NCBI GenBank assembly: GCA_035937795.1
Contig: DASZHO010000102.1
Coordinates: 26,122-90,121, forward strand
Reading direction: 5' to 3'
Origin: JAMQPK01 sp035937795
GTDB lineage: Bacteria; Acidobacteriota; Vicinamibacteria; Vicinamibacterales; JAMQPK01
DNA length: 64,000 bases
The notes under the pieces are model-generated. The model searched no databases and was not told the DNA's origin. It saw nothing but the letters and a program-made list of their open reading frames with translations. Each line of letters opens with the position of its first letter. Within the stretch, counting starts at the first letter, position 1. The position numbers were made by a program, and so were the translations under genes. Positions 16,085-24,759 of the stretch are shown piece by piece.

Positions 16085-16833
16085 AAGGTTCCTCGCTCTC
16101 CCGGACGGAGCTCCACGACCTCGATGCCTCTTGGACGGCAGAACTCGCGCAGCCCGCCGGGTGTCCCGGTCAGCTCGGGAAATGTGCCGTAGTGCATCGG
16201 CACAATCTTCTTCACGCCCAGCCACTCCCCCGCCACCGCAGCATCCTCCGGCCCCATCGTGAATCGATCGCCGATGGGCAGAAACGCCACGCTCGGGGCA
16301 AACCTCTCGCGCAGCATCCGCATGTCGCCGAACAGGCCGGTGTCACCCGCGAAGTAGATCGTCAATCCGTTTTCGAATTTCACGACGAAGCCGGTTGCCG
16401 CGCCCAGATAGATTACGTTTCCGCCGTCCATGCCGCTGCTGCTATGCACGGCTTGAACCATGGCGATCTCGATTCCCGAGAGGATCTGCCGGCCACCGAT
16501 ATGCATCGGACGCAGGTTCTTCAGACCCTGGCGCCCGAACAATCCTGAAAGCTCCGGCGACGCTACCACGGTCGCCCCCGTTTGCCGGCCAACGTTCGTC
16601 GCGTCGCCGCAATGATCGGCGTGGCCGTGTGTCACGAGCACGAGCTCCAGCCCGTCCATCTTGTCGATACGCCTGGCGTCAGCCGGGCACGATGGATTAC
16701 CGGTCAACCACGGATCGAACATCAGGCGCACGCCTTTTGGCGATCGCATCAGGAACGTGGCATGGCCAAGCCATGTCACCGACAGACGATCGGCGGCAGC
16801 TTTCGCGGACGGAGCGTCGGAGGGCAATTGCAT
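16081..16833 (-). CDS. UPF0173-type metal-dependent hydrolase (metallo-beta-lactamase fold)
   Basis: A 250-aa protein with the metallo-beta-lactamase signature THGHADHCGD, an early VTWLGHATF strand, a mid HSSS region, the Asp in FAGDTGLFGDM and the final His in PMHYGTFPEL. These supply the residues of a dinuclear zinc site and match the length of the UPF0173 (YtkL-like) family. The natural substrate is unknown. Its stop overlaps the start of the M61 peptidase by 4 bp, so the two are coupled. The start lies 34 bp from the divergent lipA. Confidence 0.92.
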   Translation of the reverse strand: MQLPSDAPSAKAAADRLSVTWLGHATFLMRSPKGVRLMFDPWLTGNPSCPADARRIDKMDGLELVLVTHGHADHCGDATNVGRQTGATVVASPELSGLFGRQGLKNLRPMHIGGRQILSGIEIAMVQAVHSSSGMDGGNVIYLGAATGFVVKFENGLTIYFAGDTGLFGDMRMLRERFAPSVAFLPIGDRFTMGPEDAAVAGEWLGVKKIVPMHYGTFPELTGTPGGLREFCRPRGIEVVELRPGERGTL

Positions 16834-16867
16834 GGACTGCCGGCGAATATATTAAGATCGAGTCGCC

Positions 16868-17779
16868 TTGTCGACGGTCATTCCCTTGACGCTGGTCCCC
16901 GCTCGCGAGCGGAAGCCCGAGTGGCTGAAGGTGCGGGCGCCCGGCTCACCGTCGTACCTGCGACTGAAAGGCCTGATGCGCGATCTCAACCTGCACACGG
17001 TCTGCGAGGAGGCGCGCTGCCCCAACATCGGCGAGTGCTGGACGCACGGCACGGCGACGTTCATGATTCTGGGGGACGTCTGCACGCGCGCCTGCGGCTA
17101 CTGCGCTGTCGGTCACGGCAGGCCCGACGCCATCGACAGCGGGGAGCCCGCGCGCGTCGCCGATGCGGTGCGCCAACTCGCTCTGGCGCACGTCGTCGTC
17201 ACGTCGGTCGATCGTGATGATGTCCCGGATGGCGGCGCGTCGATTTTCGCCGAAACGATCCGCGAGATTCGCAAGCACACGCCGGAGACGAGCATCGAGG
17301 TGCTGATCCCCGATTTTCAGGGCAAGGCAGCGGCCCTCTACGCTGTGCTCGACGCCGGCCCGGATATCCTGAATCACAATACCGAAACGGTGCCACGGCT
17401 CTATCGGCTCGCGCGCTCGGGCGGCCGGTACGCGAGGACGCTCGAGTTGCTCGACCGCTCGCGCCGCTACGCACCGCACGTCGCCACCAAGTCCGGCATC
17501 ATGCTGGGGCTCGGCGAGGAATGGAACGAGATCGTCCGGACGCTTTCGGATCTCCGGAACGCCGGCTGCGCGATTCTGACTCTCGGGCAGTATTTGCGCC
17601 CCTCCGCCTCTCACCTTCCGATGGCTCGCTACTACCATCCAGACGAGTTCCAGCAGCTCAAGGCGATCGCCCTCGAGATGGGCTTCACGCACGTCGAGTC
17701 CGGTCCGCTGGTTCGAAGCTCGTATCACGCTCACGAACAGGCGGAGGGGTATCGGGCGGCTGCAGGCTCTAGGCTCTAG
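16868..17779 (+). CDS. lipA: Lipoyl synthase
   Basis: A 303-aa radical SAM enzyme that inserts two sulfurs into octanoyl-lipoyl domains. Both clusters are complete: auxiliary-cluster cysteines C46, C51 and C57 (CEEARCPNIGEC) and radical SAM cysteines C72, C76 and C79 (CTRACGYC). Further family marks are VTSVDRDD, NHNTETVPRLY and GLGEEWNE. The start codon is TTG at 16868. The last residues (GSRL) and the TAG stop are encoded by a heptanucleotide repeat shared with the convergent udg gene. It lies close to the pyruvate dehydrogenase E2 gene, whose lipoyl domain would be its substrate. Confidence 0.96.
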   Translation: MSTVIPLTLVPARERKPEWLKVRAPGSPSYLRLKGLMRDLNLHTVCEEARCPNIGECWTHGTATFMILGDVCTRACGYCAVGHGRPDAIDSGEPARVADAVRQLALAHVVVTSVDRDDVPDGGASIFAETIREIRKHTPETSIEVLIPDFQGKAAALYAVLDAGPDILNHNTETVPRLYRLARSGGRYARTLELLDRSRRYAPHVATKSGIMLGLGEEWNEIVRTLSDLRNAGCAILTLGQYLRPSASHLPMARYYHPDEFQQLKAIALEMGFTHVESGPLVRSSYHAHEQAEGYRAAAGSRL

Positions 17780-17808
17780 GCTCTGGGCTCTGGGCTCTAG
17801 GCTCTGGG
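17764..17808. repeat. Heptanucleotide tandem repeat, AGGCTCT/GGGCTCT class, shared by lipA and udg 3' ends
   Basis: Six 7-nt units run from 17764 to 17805: AGGCTCT three times, GGGCTCT twice, AGGCTCT once. The lipA stop TAG (17777-17779) and the minus-strand udg stop (17769-17771) are both CTAG junctions between units. Confidence 0.9.
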
Positions 17809-18494
17809 GGGCCGGCCAGCAGCTTGGCTGCTTTCTTGAAGACGGACGACATCATCGCGGGCGTGAGCTTGCCGGTATTCGTGTTCTGGCGGCTTGGATG
17901 GTACGAGGCGATGACAACCGGTGAATCCTCGGGCCGCGAGATCGCGCCGTGGCCGAATTCGGACCGCGGCCTGACGGCTCTTCCCTTCCACGCGAGCATC
18001 CGCCACCAGGCGTCGAAGGCGATTTTTCCGAGCGCAACCACCACCTGAATATTTGGAAGCTCGTCGAGCTCCGCTTCGAGGTGCTCCTGGCACGCCAGAA
18101 TTTCCTGCGGAGTCGGCTTGTTATCCGGCGGCGCACAGCGCACCACCGCAGCGATGAACGCGTCTTTCAACATCAAGCCGTCGTCGATGGATTGCGACGT
18201 CGGAATGTTTGCAAAGCCGTTCCGGTGCAGCGCCGCCATGAGAAAGTCGCCGGAACCGCCGCCGCCATCGCCCGTGAACACACGGCCGGTGCGGTTCGCC
18301 CCATGCGCAGCAGGCGCAAGGCCAAGAATCAGCAGCCGGCCCTGAGGATCGCCGAAACCGGGAACGGGCCTCCCCCAATACGTCTCGTTGCGAAAGGCGG
18401 CACGCTTGTCGCGCGCAATCTGCGCGCAGTACTCGCGCAGACGGACGCATCGATTGCACGTGATGATGTCCTGGTGAACCTTGGCGAGCGACAC
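17769..18494 (-). CDS. Uracil-DNA glycosylase, family 5 (UdgB)-like
   Basis: A 241-aa base-excision repair enzyme with an iron-sulfur cluster built from Cys13, Cys16 and further cysteines (CNRC near the N-terminus, RCAPP and ILAC in the middle). The active-site block GLAPAAHGANRTGR with FTGD, and the late SYHPS motif, match family 5 better than family 4, because the usual acidic residue of motif 1 is replaced by Ala. The last ~13 residues (PPEPRAQSPEPRA) are encoded by the heptanucleotide repeat and are probably a non-essential tail. The gene is convergent with lipA and overlaps it by 11 bp. Confidence 0.88.
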   Translation of the reverse strand: MSLAKVHQDIITCNRCVRLREYCAQIARDKRAAFRNETYWGRPVPGFGDPQGRLLILGLAPAAHGANRTGRVFTGDGGGGSGDFLMAALHRNGFANIPTSQSIDDGLMLKDAFIAAVVRCAPPDNKPTPQEILACQEHLEAELDELPNIQVVVALGKIAFDAWWRMLAWKGRAVRPRSEFGHGAISRPEDSPVVIASYHPSRQNTNTGKLTPAMMSSVFKKAAKLLAGPPEPRAQSPEPRA

Positions 18495-19910
18495 CTAAGC
18501 CTTTTTCGGCTTGTAGACGTGAATGCTTTCTCCGAAAAAGACGTCCGCAGCTTCCATTACCGTTTCCGACAGCGTCGGGTGCGGGTGGATGGTCAGCCTC
18601 AAGTCGTCTGCCAGCGCGCCCATTTCGATGGCGAGGGTGCCTTCGGCGATCAGCTCACCCGCGCCCGTTCCCACGATTCCGACGCCGAGCACACGCTCCG
18701 TCTCGGGATCGACGATCACCTTCGTGAGGCCGTCGGAGCGGTTGAGCGTCCCTGCGCGGCCCGATGCTGACCACGGATACTTCGCCACGTCGACGGTCCG
18801 GTTCTGCTTCTTCGCGTCGTCTTCGGTGAGGCCGGTCCACGCCAGCTCGGGATCGGTGTAGACGACCGCGGGAATCGCCCGCGGCTCGAAGACCGAAAGG
18901 CGGCCGGCGATCGCCTCGACGGCCACGCGCGCCTCGTGCGTTGCCTTGTGCGCCAGCATCGGTTCGCCGGCGACGTCACCGATGGCGAAGATCGATCGCT
19001 CCGCAGTACGCCGCTGACCGTCAATCTCGATGAACCCGCGCTCGTTGATTTGAACTTTCGTCTTCTCGAGCCCGCCAATCGCCGAATTCGGGCGGCGTCC
19101 GACGGCGACAAGCACGCGATCGAAATTCTGCGCGCCCGAAGGCGCGGCCTTGCCTTCGAAGGTCACACTCAAACCTTTTCTTTCGTCTTTTACCCCGGTC
19201 ACTTTCGTCTCGAGCAGGATGGCCTCGCTGGTGGTCTCCATCCGCCTGGCCACAATGGCGGCGAGGTCGCGATCGGCGCCCGGCAGCAACCGGTCGGTCA
19301 TTTCGACAATGGTCACCTTCGATCCAAGCGCGGCGTACACCGTTCCCAATTCGAGCCCGATGTAGCCGCCGCCAACCACGAGCAATCGCCCAGGGATGTC
19401 TGGAAGATCCAGCGCGCTGGTCGAATCGAGCACTTTCGGATTGTCGATCGACACGTTCGGCACCGTTGAAGGACGCGATCCGGTGGCGATGATGAGGTAA
19501 TCGGCCTCGACGCGCCGCTCGCCTTTGCCGGTGTCGACGCTCACCGCCTGGGGCCCCACGAGCGATGCCCGGCCCTGGATGTACTCCACCTTGCGAGCCT
19601 TGGCCAGCAAGCCGAGGCCGCCCGTCTGTTTCTTGACGACGGCGTCTTTCCATCCCCGAAGCCGGTTGACATCGAGGGAGGGCTTGCCGAATGAGATGCC
19701 GAACGCATCCGCGTGCTTGGCGTCGTCGAGAACTTTCGCCGCGTGCAGCAGCGCCTTGGAAGGAATGCAACCCTTGAAGGTGCAGATACCACCGGGATTC
19801 GGCTCGGCATCGATCAGCGTCACCTGCATGCCGAGATCGGCCGCATGAAACGCCGCGGCGTACCCGCCCGGACCTGCTCCAATCACGGCGACGCGTGTGG
19901 GGTTCGCCAT
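18495..19910 (-). CDS. lpdA: Dihydrolipoyl dehydrogenase (E3)
   Basis: A 471-aa flavoprotein that reoxidises dihydrolipoyl groups with NAD. It has the FAD motif VAVIGAGPGGYAAA, the redox pair C43/C48 in GGICTFKGCIPSK, the NAD-binding VVGGGYIGLELG, the second FAD motif IFAIGDVAGEPMLAHKA, and the catalytic HPHPTLSE near the C-terminus. The start at 19910 (MANPTRV) fits the family; the longer frame runs into the E2 gene. It lies 7 bp from the E2 stop, as third gene of the E1-E2-E3 operon. It ends next to the udg start. Confidence 0.96.
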   Translation of the reverse strand: MANPTRVAVIGAGPGGYAAAFHAADLGMQVTLIDAEPNPGGICTFKGCIPSKALLHAAKVLDDAKHADAFGISFGKPSLDVNRLRGWKDAVVKKQTGGLGLLAKARKVEYIQGRASLVGPQAVSVDTGKGERRVEADYLIIATGSRPSTVPNVSIDNPKVLDSTSALDLPDIPGRLLVVGGGYIGLELGTVYAALGSKVTIVEMTDRLLPGADRDLAAIVARRMETTSEAILLETKVTGVKDERKGLSVTFEGKAAPSGAQNFDRVLVAVGRRPNSAIGGLEKTKVQINERGFIEIDGQRRTAERSIFAIGDVAGEPMLAHKATHEARVAVEAIAGRLSVFEPRAIPAVVYTDPELAWTGLTEDDAKKQNRTVDVAKYPWSASGRAGTLNRSDGLTKVIVDPETERVLGVGIVGTGAGELIAEGTLAIEMGALADDLRLTIHPHPTLSETVMEAADVFFGESIHVYKPKKA

Positions 19911-19917
19911 CGAAACG

Positions 19918-21387
19918 CTAAAGGTCGAGCCAGATGAGCGCCGGCTGCTCCAAGGCCTCGACAACCCACCGGAGGAACCGGACGCCGTCTGCGCCGTCGA
20001 CCACGCGATGGTCGTAGGAGAGGGAAAGGGGGAGCATCAGGCGCGGCACGAACTGACCGTCGGCCCACACCGGCTCCATCTTCGCGCGCGCCACACCAAG
20101 AATGGCGACCTCGGGCCAGTTCACGATGGGCGAAAACGCGCCTCCGCCCAGGCCGCCAAGATTCGAGATTGTGAACGTGCCCCCCTGCATCTCGTCGAGC
20201 GAGAGCTTGCGGCTGCGGGCTTTCTCGGCGGCCTGGGCAATCTCGTCGGCCAGCTGGAAAAGATCCTTCTCGTCCACATCGCGGATGACCGGCACCAGCA
20301 GGCCGCGATCGGTATCGACCGCCATGCCGATATTGATGTACTGCTTGTAGATGATCTCCTCGCTCTGCAGATCGACGGAGGAGTTCACCTGCGGGAACTT
20401 CTTCAGGGCGGCCGCGAGCGTTTTGATCAGAAACGCCGTGATCGTCACGGGCGCCCGGCCATCGGCTTCGGCTTTCTTTGACAGGCGTTTGCGAAGCGCG
20501 TCGACCGACGTGATGTCGGCGCGGTCGTGCTGCACGACGTGCGGCACCGTGTTCCACGCTTGCGTCAGCCGATGGGCTGTTACCCGGCGCACGCCGGTCA
20601 TCGGCTTGCGCTCGACCGCACCCCACGCGCTGAAGTCCGGCAGCGGGGTTGCCGTCGCAACGCGCGCGCCGCCTGCGCCGGCTCCGGCCAGGAGACGCCG
20701 CGCATACGCGGTCACATCGTCGGTCGAAATGCGGCCGCCGGGCCCTGAGCCCTGGATGTCCGGGAGGTTCACACCGAGCTCGCGCGCGAGCCTGCGCGCC
20801 GACGGGCCGGCGGGAATCGTCGACGGATCGGCCGCCGCCTGGACCGGCTTCGGCCGGGTCATTTCGACGACCTGCGCGGGACGCCGACCGAGGCTGCCCG
20901 AGGGTCCCTGGGGCGCGGCGGCGCGAGCGGGTTCGGCCACTGGCTCCTTTGCCCCGTTCGGCCCACTCCCGGCGGCGCTCTCACGTTTCGGCGGAGCCGC
21001 CGGGGCGGGCGGGGCCGCGGGGGCAGGCGCAGCTGCCGGGGCCGAGGCCGCGGGGGCCGGCGCAGCTCCCGGGGCAGGCGCAGCTGCCGGGGCCGAGGCG
21101 GCCGCGGACGCCGACGCAGCGGCTTGTGCCTCGGGCGCCGGGGCGTCTGCGCCGTCTCCAAGGACGAAGATCGTTTGACCGACCTTCACCTTCTCGCCGG
21201 CCTTCACCTTGACGTCTTTGACGATGCCTTCGGCCGATGACGGCACTTCGATCGTGGCCTTGTCGGTTTCCAGCTCGAGGACGGGTTGATCCTTGGCGAT
21301 CCGATCGCCCACTTTCACCAGAACCCTGAGGACGTCGCCGCTTTCGATGTTCTCGCCGAGCTCCGGCAACTTCATGTCATTCGGCAT
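19918..21387 (-). CDS. aceF: Pyruvate dehydrogenase E2, dihydrolipoyl acetyltransferase
   Basis: A 489-aa core subunit. It has one N-terminal lipoyl domain with the modified Lys in ELETDKATIEVPS, a very long Ala/Pro-rich linker (about residues 80-140), a peripheral-subunit-binding domain (PSARRLARELGVNL to ISTDDVTAYAR), then the acetyltransferase domain ending in the catalytic SYDHRVVDGADG. A single lipoyl domain is at the low end for E2 partners of homodimeric E1. The gene lies between E1 (6-bp gap) and E3 (7-bp gap). The linker DNA is itself repetitive GCC/GGC sequence. Confidence 0.96.
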   Translation of the reverse strand: MPNDMKLPELGENIESGDVLRVLVKVGDRIAKDQPVLELETDKATIEVPSSAEGIVKDVKVKAGEKVKVGQTIFVLGDGADAPAPEAQAAASASAAASAPAAAPAPGAAPAPAASAPAAAPAPAAPPAPAAPPKRESAAGSGPNGAKEPVAEPARAAAPQGPSGSLGRRPAQVVEMTRPKPVQAAADPSTIPAGPSARRLARELGVNLPDIQGSGPGGRISTDDVTAYARRLLAGAGAGGARVATATPLPDFSAWGAVERKPMTGVRRVTAHRLTQAWNTVPHVVQHDRADITSVDALRKRLSKKAEADGRAPVTITAFLIKTLAAALKKFPQVNSSVDLQSEEIIYKQYINIGMAVDTDRGLLVPVIRDVDEKDLFQLADEIAQAAEKARSRKLSLDEMQGGTFTISNLGGLGGGAFSPIVNWPEVAILGVARAKMEPVWADGQFVPRLMLPLSLSYDHRVVDGADGVRFLRWVVEALEQPALIWLDL

Positions 21388-21393
21388 ATGGCG

Positions 21394-24069
21394 TCACGAG
21401 ACCGCGGGGTTCTTCTTCTCCGGGTCGATTCCGAGGTCTTTGATGGCCTTTTCCACCAGCTTGGCGTCGATCTGTTTTTCACGCGCCAGCGCCGACAGGG
21501 CGCCGACCGCCACGAACCGCGCGTCGACCTCGAAGAAATCGCGCAGCGCCCTGCGCCCTTCGCTTCGGCCGAAGCCGTCGGTGCCGAGCGCGACAATCGG
21601 GCGTGGGAGCCAGCGATCGATCGAATTCGGCAGCGCTTTCACATAGTCAGACGCAGCCACGATCACGCCGTCGGCCGTGCCGAGGCATTCGCTCACGTAC
21701 GGCACGCGCGGCTTCCCGGCCGGGTGCAGCATGTTCCAGCGATCGCACGCGTTGCCGTCGCGATACAGCTCTCCGTAACTCGTGACGCTCCAGACATCGG
21801 CGGCGACCCCGAACGACTCGAGGAGCTCGGCGGCCTTGATCACTTCCGGCAGAATCGCGCCGCTTCCCAGGAGCTGCGCTTTCAGCTTCGCGGCGGTGTT
21901 CCTCGCCTTGCTGAATCGATACATGCCCTTGAGGATGCCGGCCCTGGCGCCGTCCGGCATCGGCGGCATGGCGTACTGCTCGTTCATCACCGTCAGGTAG
22001 AAGAAGATGCTTTCCTGCTCCTTGTACATCCGGCGAATACCATCTTCGATAATCACCGCCAGCTCATAGGCAAACGCCGGATCGTAGCTCACGCAGTTCG
22101 GCACGGGATAAGCGAGCAGCTGGCTGTTCCCGTCCTGATGCTGCAATCCCTCGCCCGACAGCGTCGTACGGCCCGCGGTGCCGCCCAGCAGGAATCCGCG
22201 CGAGCGCGAGTCGGCCGCGGCCCAGATGAGGTCGCCCACGCGCTGGAACCCGAACATCGAATAGAAAATGAAAAAGGGGATCGTGTTGACGTGATGGATC
22301 GAATAGGCGGTGCCGGCCGCAATGAACGAGGCGAGCGAGCCCGCCTCGTTGATGCCCTCTTCCAGGATCTGGCCGTCGGTCGACTCCTTGTAGTACAGGA
22401 GCGTGTCCATGTCGACCGGCTCGTAGAGCTGTCCCGCGTGCGAGTAGATGCCGACCTGCCGGAACAGGGCCTCCATGCCGAACGTGCGGGCCTCGTCGGG
22501 CACGATGGGGACGACATACTTGCCGATGTCTTTGTCGCGCAGCAGCTTCGAGAGCAACCGCACGAACACCATCGTTGTCGAGGCGGTCCGGCCCTCAGTG
22601 CCTTTGTGGAACTCGTCGAACAGCTCGCTGGCTGGCAGCGTCAGCAGCGGGGTTTTCGTGGAACGGACCGGAAGCGATCCCCCGAGCGACTTGCGGCGGT
22701 CGCGCAGGTATGAAATTTCCGGGCTCTTCTCGTCTGGACGGTAGTACGGCGCTTCCCCGATTTTTTCGTCGGGGACCGGCAGGCCGAAGCGATCGCGCAC
22801 CGCGCGCAGCTCGTCTTCGCTGAGCTTCTTCTGCTGGTGGGCGATGTTCTTGCCTTCGCCGGCCTCGCCCATCCCGTAGCCTTTGATGGTTCGAACCAGG
22901 ATGACGGTCGGCGCGCCTTTGAACTCGACGGCCGCCTTGTAGGCGTTGTACACCTTGAGCGGATCGTGGCCGCCGAGGGTGAGTTTTTTCAGCTGGTCGT
23001 CGGACAGGTGCCGCACCATCTCGAGCAATCGGGGGTCGGCGCCCCAGAAATGCTCGCGGAGGTACGCACCCGACTCGATGACGTACTTCTGATACTGGCC
23101 GTCGACGATTTCGCCCATGCGCTTCACGAGGAGGCCCTCGCGATCCTTGGCGAGCAGCGCATCCCAGCCGCGCCCCCAGAGCACCTTGATGACGTTCCAG
23201 CCGGCGCCGCGGAAAATCGCCTCCAGTTCCTGGACGATCTGGCCGTTGCCGCGCACCGGGCCGTCGAGCCGCTGCAGGTTGCAGTTGATCACGAAAATCA
23301 GGTTGTCGAGCTTTTCGCGCGACGGCAGCGTGATGGCGCCAAGCGATTCGGGCTCGTCGGTTTCGCCGTCGCCCAGAAACGCCCACACCTTGGCGTTCGA
23401 GGGTTTTTTCAGGCCGCGATCTTCCAGATACCGCATGAAGCGCGACTGGTAGATGGCCATGATGGGGCTGAGGCCCATCGACACGGTCGGGTATTCCCAG
23501 AAGTCGGGCATCAGCCATGGATGCGGGTACGACGACAACCCGCCGCCCGGCTTCAGCTCGCGGCGGAAATTCTCCAGCTGCTTTTCGCTGAGGCGGCCCT
23601 CGAGAAACGCGCGCGAGTAAATCCCCGGCGACGCGTGCCCCTGGTAGTAGACGACGTCGCGATCGCCCTCTTCACCGGCCGCGCGCCAGAAGTGATTGAA
23701 CCCGACTTCATACAGCGTGGCGGCCGAGGCGAAGGTGGAGAGGTGCCCGCCGATGCCGGGCTCAGCCTTATTGGCGCGCACGACCATGGCGATGGCGTTC
23801 CATCGAACCAGACTCTTGATTTTTCGCTCGAGCTCCATGTCGCCTGGGAACGGCACTTCCTGGTCGGGAGAGATCGAGTTGATGTATGGAGTGTTGGCGC
23901 TGAACGGGAGCCGGATACCCCGCCGGCGGGCGTGCGCGGCGACGTCCTGCAGCAATTGCCCGGCGCGGATGGGGCCGTTTGTTTGAAGGACGTAGTCGAG
24001 GGAATCGAGCCACTCGCGGGTTTCGATCAACTCCAGGTCGGCGACGTTATCGGCGGCAATATTTCTCAT
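21394..24069 (-). CDS. aceE: Pyruvate dehydrogenase E1 component, homodimeric type
   Basis: An 891-aa thiamine diphosphate enzyme of the single-chain AceE type. It has the N-terminal region DSLDYVLQTNGP, histidine-containing HLSTFASAATLYEVGFNHFW, the ThDP motif GDGETDEPES with the following NLQRLDGPVRGNG, and C-terminal-domain motifs such as TAGRTTLSGEGLQHQDG and GTDGFGRSE. It decarboxylates pyruvate and acetylates the E2 lipoyl arm. It is first gene of the operon. A TACAAT -10-like hexamer (24078-24083, minus strand) ends 8 nt before the ATG, hinting at a leaderless transcript. Confidence 0.97.
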   Translation of the reverse strand: MRNIAADNVADLELIETREWLDSLDYVLQTNGPIRAGQLLQDVAAHARRRGIRLPFSANTPYINSISPDQEVPFPGDMELERKIKSLVRWNAIAMVVRANKAEPGIGGHLSTFASAATLYEVGFNHFWRAAGEEGDRDVVYYQGHASPGIYSRAFLEGRLSEKQLENFRRELKPGGGLSSYPHPWLMPDFWEYPTVSMGLSPIMAIYQSRFMRYLEDRGLKKPSNAKVWAFLGDGETDEPESLGAITLPSREKLDNLIFVINCNLQRLDGPVRGNGQIVQELEAIFRGAGWNVIKVLWGRGWDALLAKDREGLLVKRMGEIVDGQYQKYVIESGAYLREHFWGADPRLLEMVRHLSDDQLKKLTLGGHDPLKVYNAYKAAVEFKGAPTVILVRTIKGYGMGEAGEGKNIAHQQKKLSEDELRAVRDRFGLPVPDEKIGEAPYYRPDEKSPEISYLRDRRKSLGGSLPVRSTKTPLLTLPASELFDEFHKGTEGRTASTTMVFVRLLSKLLRDKDIGKYVVPIVPDEARTFGMEALFRQVGIYSHAGQLYEPVDMDTLLYYKESTDGQILEEGINEAGSLASFIAAGTAYSIHHVNTIPFFIFYSMFGFQRVGDLIWAAADSRSRGFLLGGTAGRTTLSGEGLQHQDGNSQLLAYPVPNCVSYDPAFAYELAVIIEDGIRRMYKEQESIFFYLTVMNEQYAMPPMPDGARAGILKGMYRFSKARNTAAKLKAQLLGSGAILPEVIKAAELLESFGVAADVWSVTSYGELYRDGNACDRWNMLHPAGKPRVPYVSECLGTADGVIVAASDYVKALPNSIDRWLPRPIVALGTDGFGRSEGRRALRDFFEVDARFVAVGALSALAREKQIDAKLVEKAIKDLGIDPEKKNPAVS

Positions 24070-24100
24070 TCAACTAATTATTGTAGTGCAAACCGGAGGG

Positions 24101-24135
24101 CGGCTTTGGGCTTTGGACTCTGGGCTCTGGGCTTC
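24101..24135. repeat. Heptanucleotide tandem repeat, GGGCTTT/GGGCTCT class
   Basis: Five 7-nt units (CGGCTTT, GGGCTTT, GGACTCT, GGGCTCT, GGGCTTC) lie between the cytochrome c stop and the aceE start, next to a stem-loop. Confidence 0.8.
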
Positions 24136-24136
24136 A

Positions 24137-24171
24137 GGAATAGGGATTCGTTCCGAGCGAATCTCTATTCC
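24137..24171. other. 14-bp stem-loop between cytochrome c gene and aceE
   Basis: GGAATAGGGATTCG (24137-24150) pairs with CGAATCTCTATTCC (24158-24171), with one wobble or mismatch and a 7-nt loop. No T-run follows on either strand, so it is at best a weak terminator or a transcript-end stabiliser for the minus-strand cytochrome gene. Confidence 0.6.
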
Positions 24172-24201
24172 CGGTTCCCATTTCCCGAGCAGAGACGGAG
24201 A

Positions 24202-24705
24202 CTATTTGGCCGGAGGAGTGCTTTCGATCTTGATCTGACCGAGCGCGTTCATGTCGGTCGGGAGTTCCTTCTGGCCCGCCGGGAATTTATTCAACTGCAA
24301 CACCCGCGCGATGACGTCGGCTGTGTCCTGCGAGCTCAGCGAGCCCGGCGCATCGGCCGGCATCGTCGAGTGAATGCGATCGAAGAAATCGCCCAGCGTC
24401 TGCTGATTCCAGTTACCAAGGAACTCGAGTCCAACGAGCGCGGGTCCAGCCTCGCCGCCCATGAAATCGGAGCCGTGGCAGGCCGAGCAGCGCTGGTTGC
24501 CGGTGGCTTCGCCCCGCTTGGCCTGCGCTTCGGTGTACACGCCGCTCCAGATGCCCGATCCGGCGGCCGGCGTAGCCGTGTCTTGCGCGGGCGCCGCTGC
24601 GGCTTGCGCGTGCGAGGTGAGGGCCGACGAGACGCAGAGCGCCCAGAGACAGGCCGCCGCGAAGATCAATTTGGTCCATTTGCGAGTATTGCTGATAGTT
24701 TTCAT
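24202..24705 (-). CDS. Secreted c-type cytochrome
   Basis: A 167-aa protein with a signal peptide (FAAACLWALCVSSALTSHAQA), an Ala/Pro-rich linker and one class I haem site, CSACHG (Cys73, Cys76, His77). The sixth ligand is probably the Met in RIHSTMPADAPGSLS. The layout (QAKRGEATGNQRCSACHG, then a mid Gly-rich stretch, then DTADVIARVLQLN) matches small periplasmic cytochromes found beside alcohol or PQQ dehydrogenases, but no such dehydrogenase is here. It lies upstream of aceE and is separated from it by a repeat and a stem-loop, so cotranscription is doubtful. Confidence 0.92.
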   Translation of the reverse strand: MKTISNTRKWTKLIFAAACLWALCVSSALTSHAQAAAAPAQDTATPAAGSGIWSGVYTEAQAKRGEATGNQRCSACHGSDFMGGEAGPALVGLEFLGNWNQQTLGDFFDRIHSTMPADAPGSLSSQDTADVIARVLQLNKFPAGQKELPTDMNALGQIKIESTPPAK

Positions 24706-24759
24706 CTAGGTTATTGTGCGAGACATTTTCCCGCAAAGTCAAGTTACAATAGGGTTTTC

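Noticed and set aside
24137..24171. Strong rho-independent terminator
   Set aside because: The stem is good but no T-run follows on either strand, so it is listed only as a stem-loop.
22837..24759. Plus-strand extension of the HupE-like gene by about 640 codons
   Set aside because: It runs antisense to aceE and the cytochrome gene; a signal peptide begins at ATG 24760, which fixes the start.
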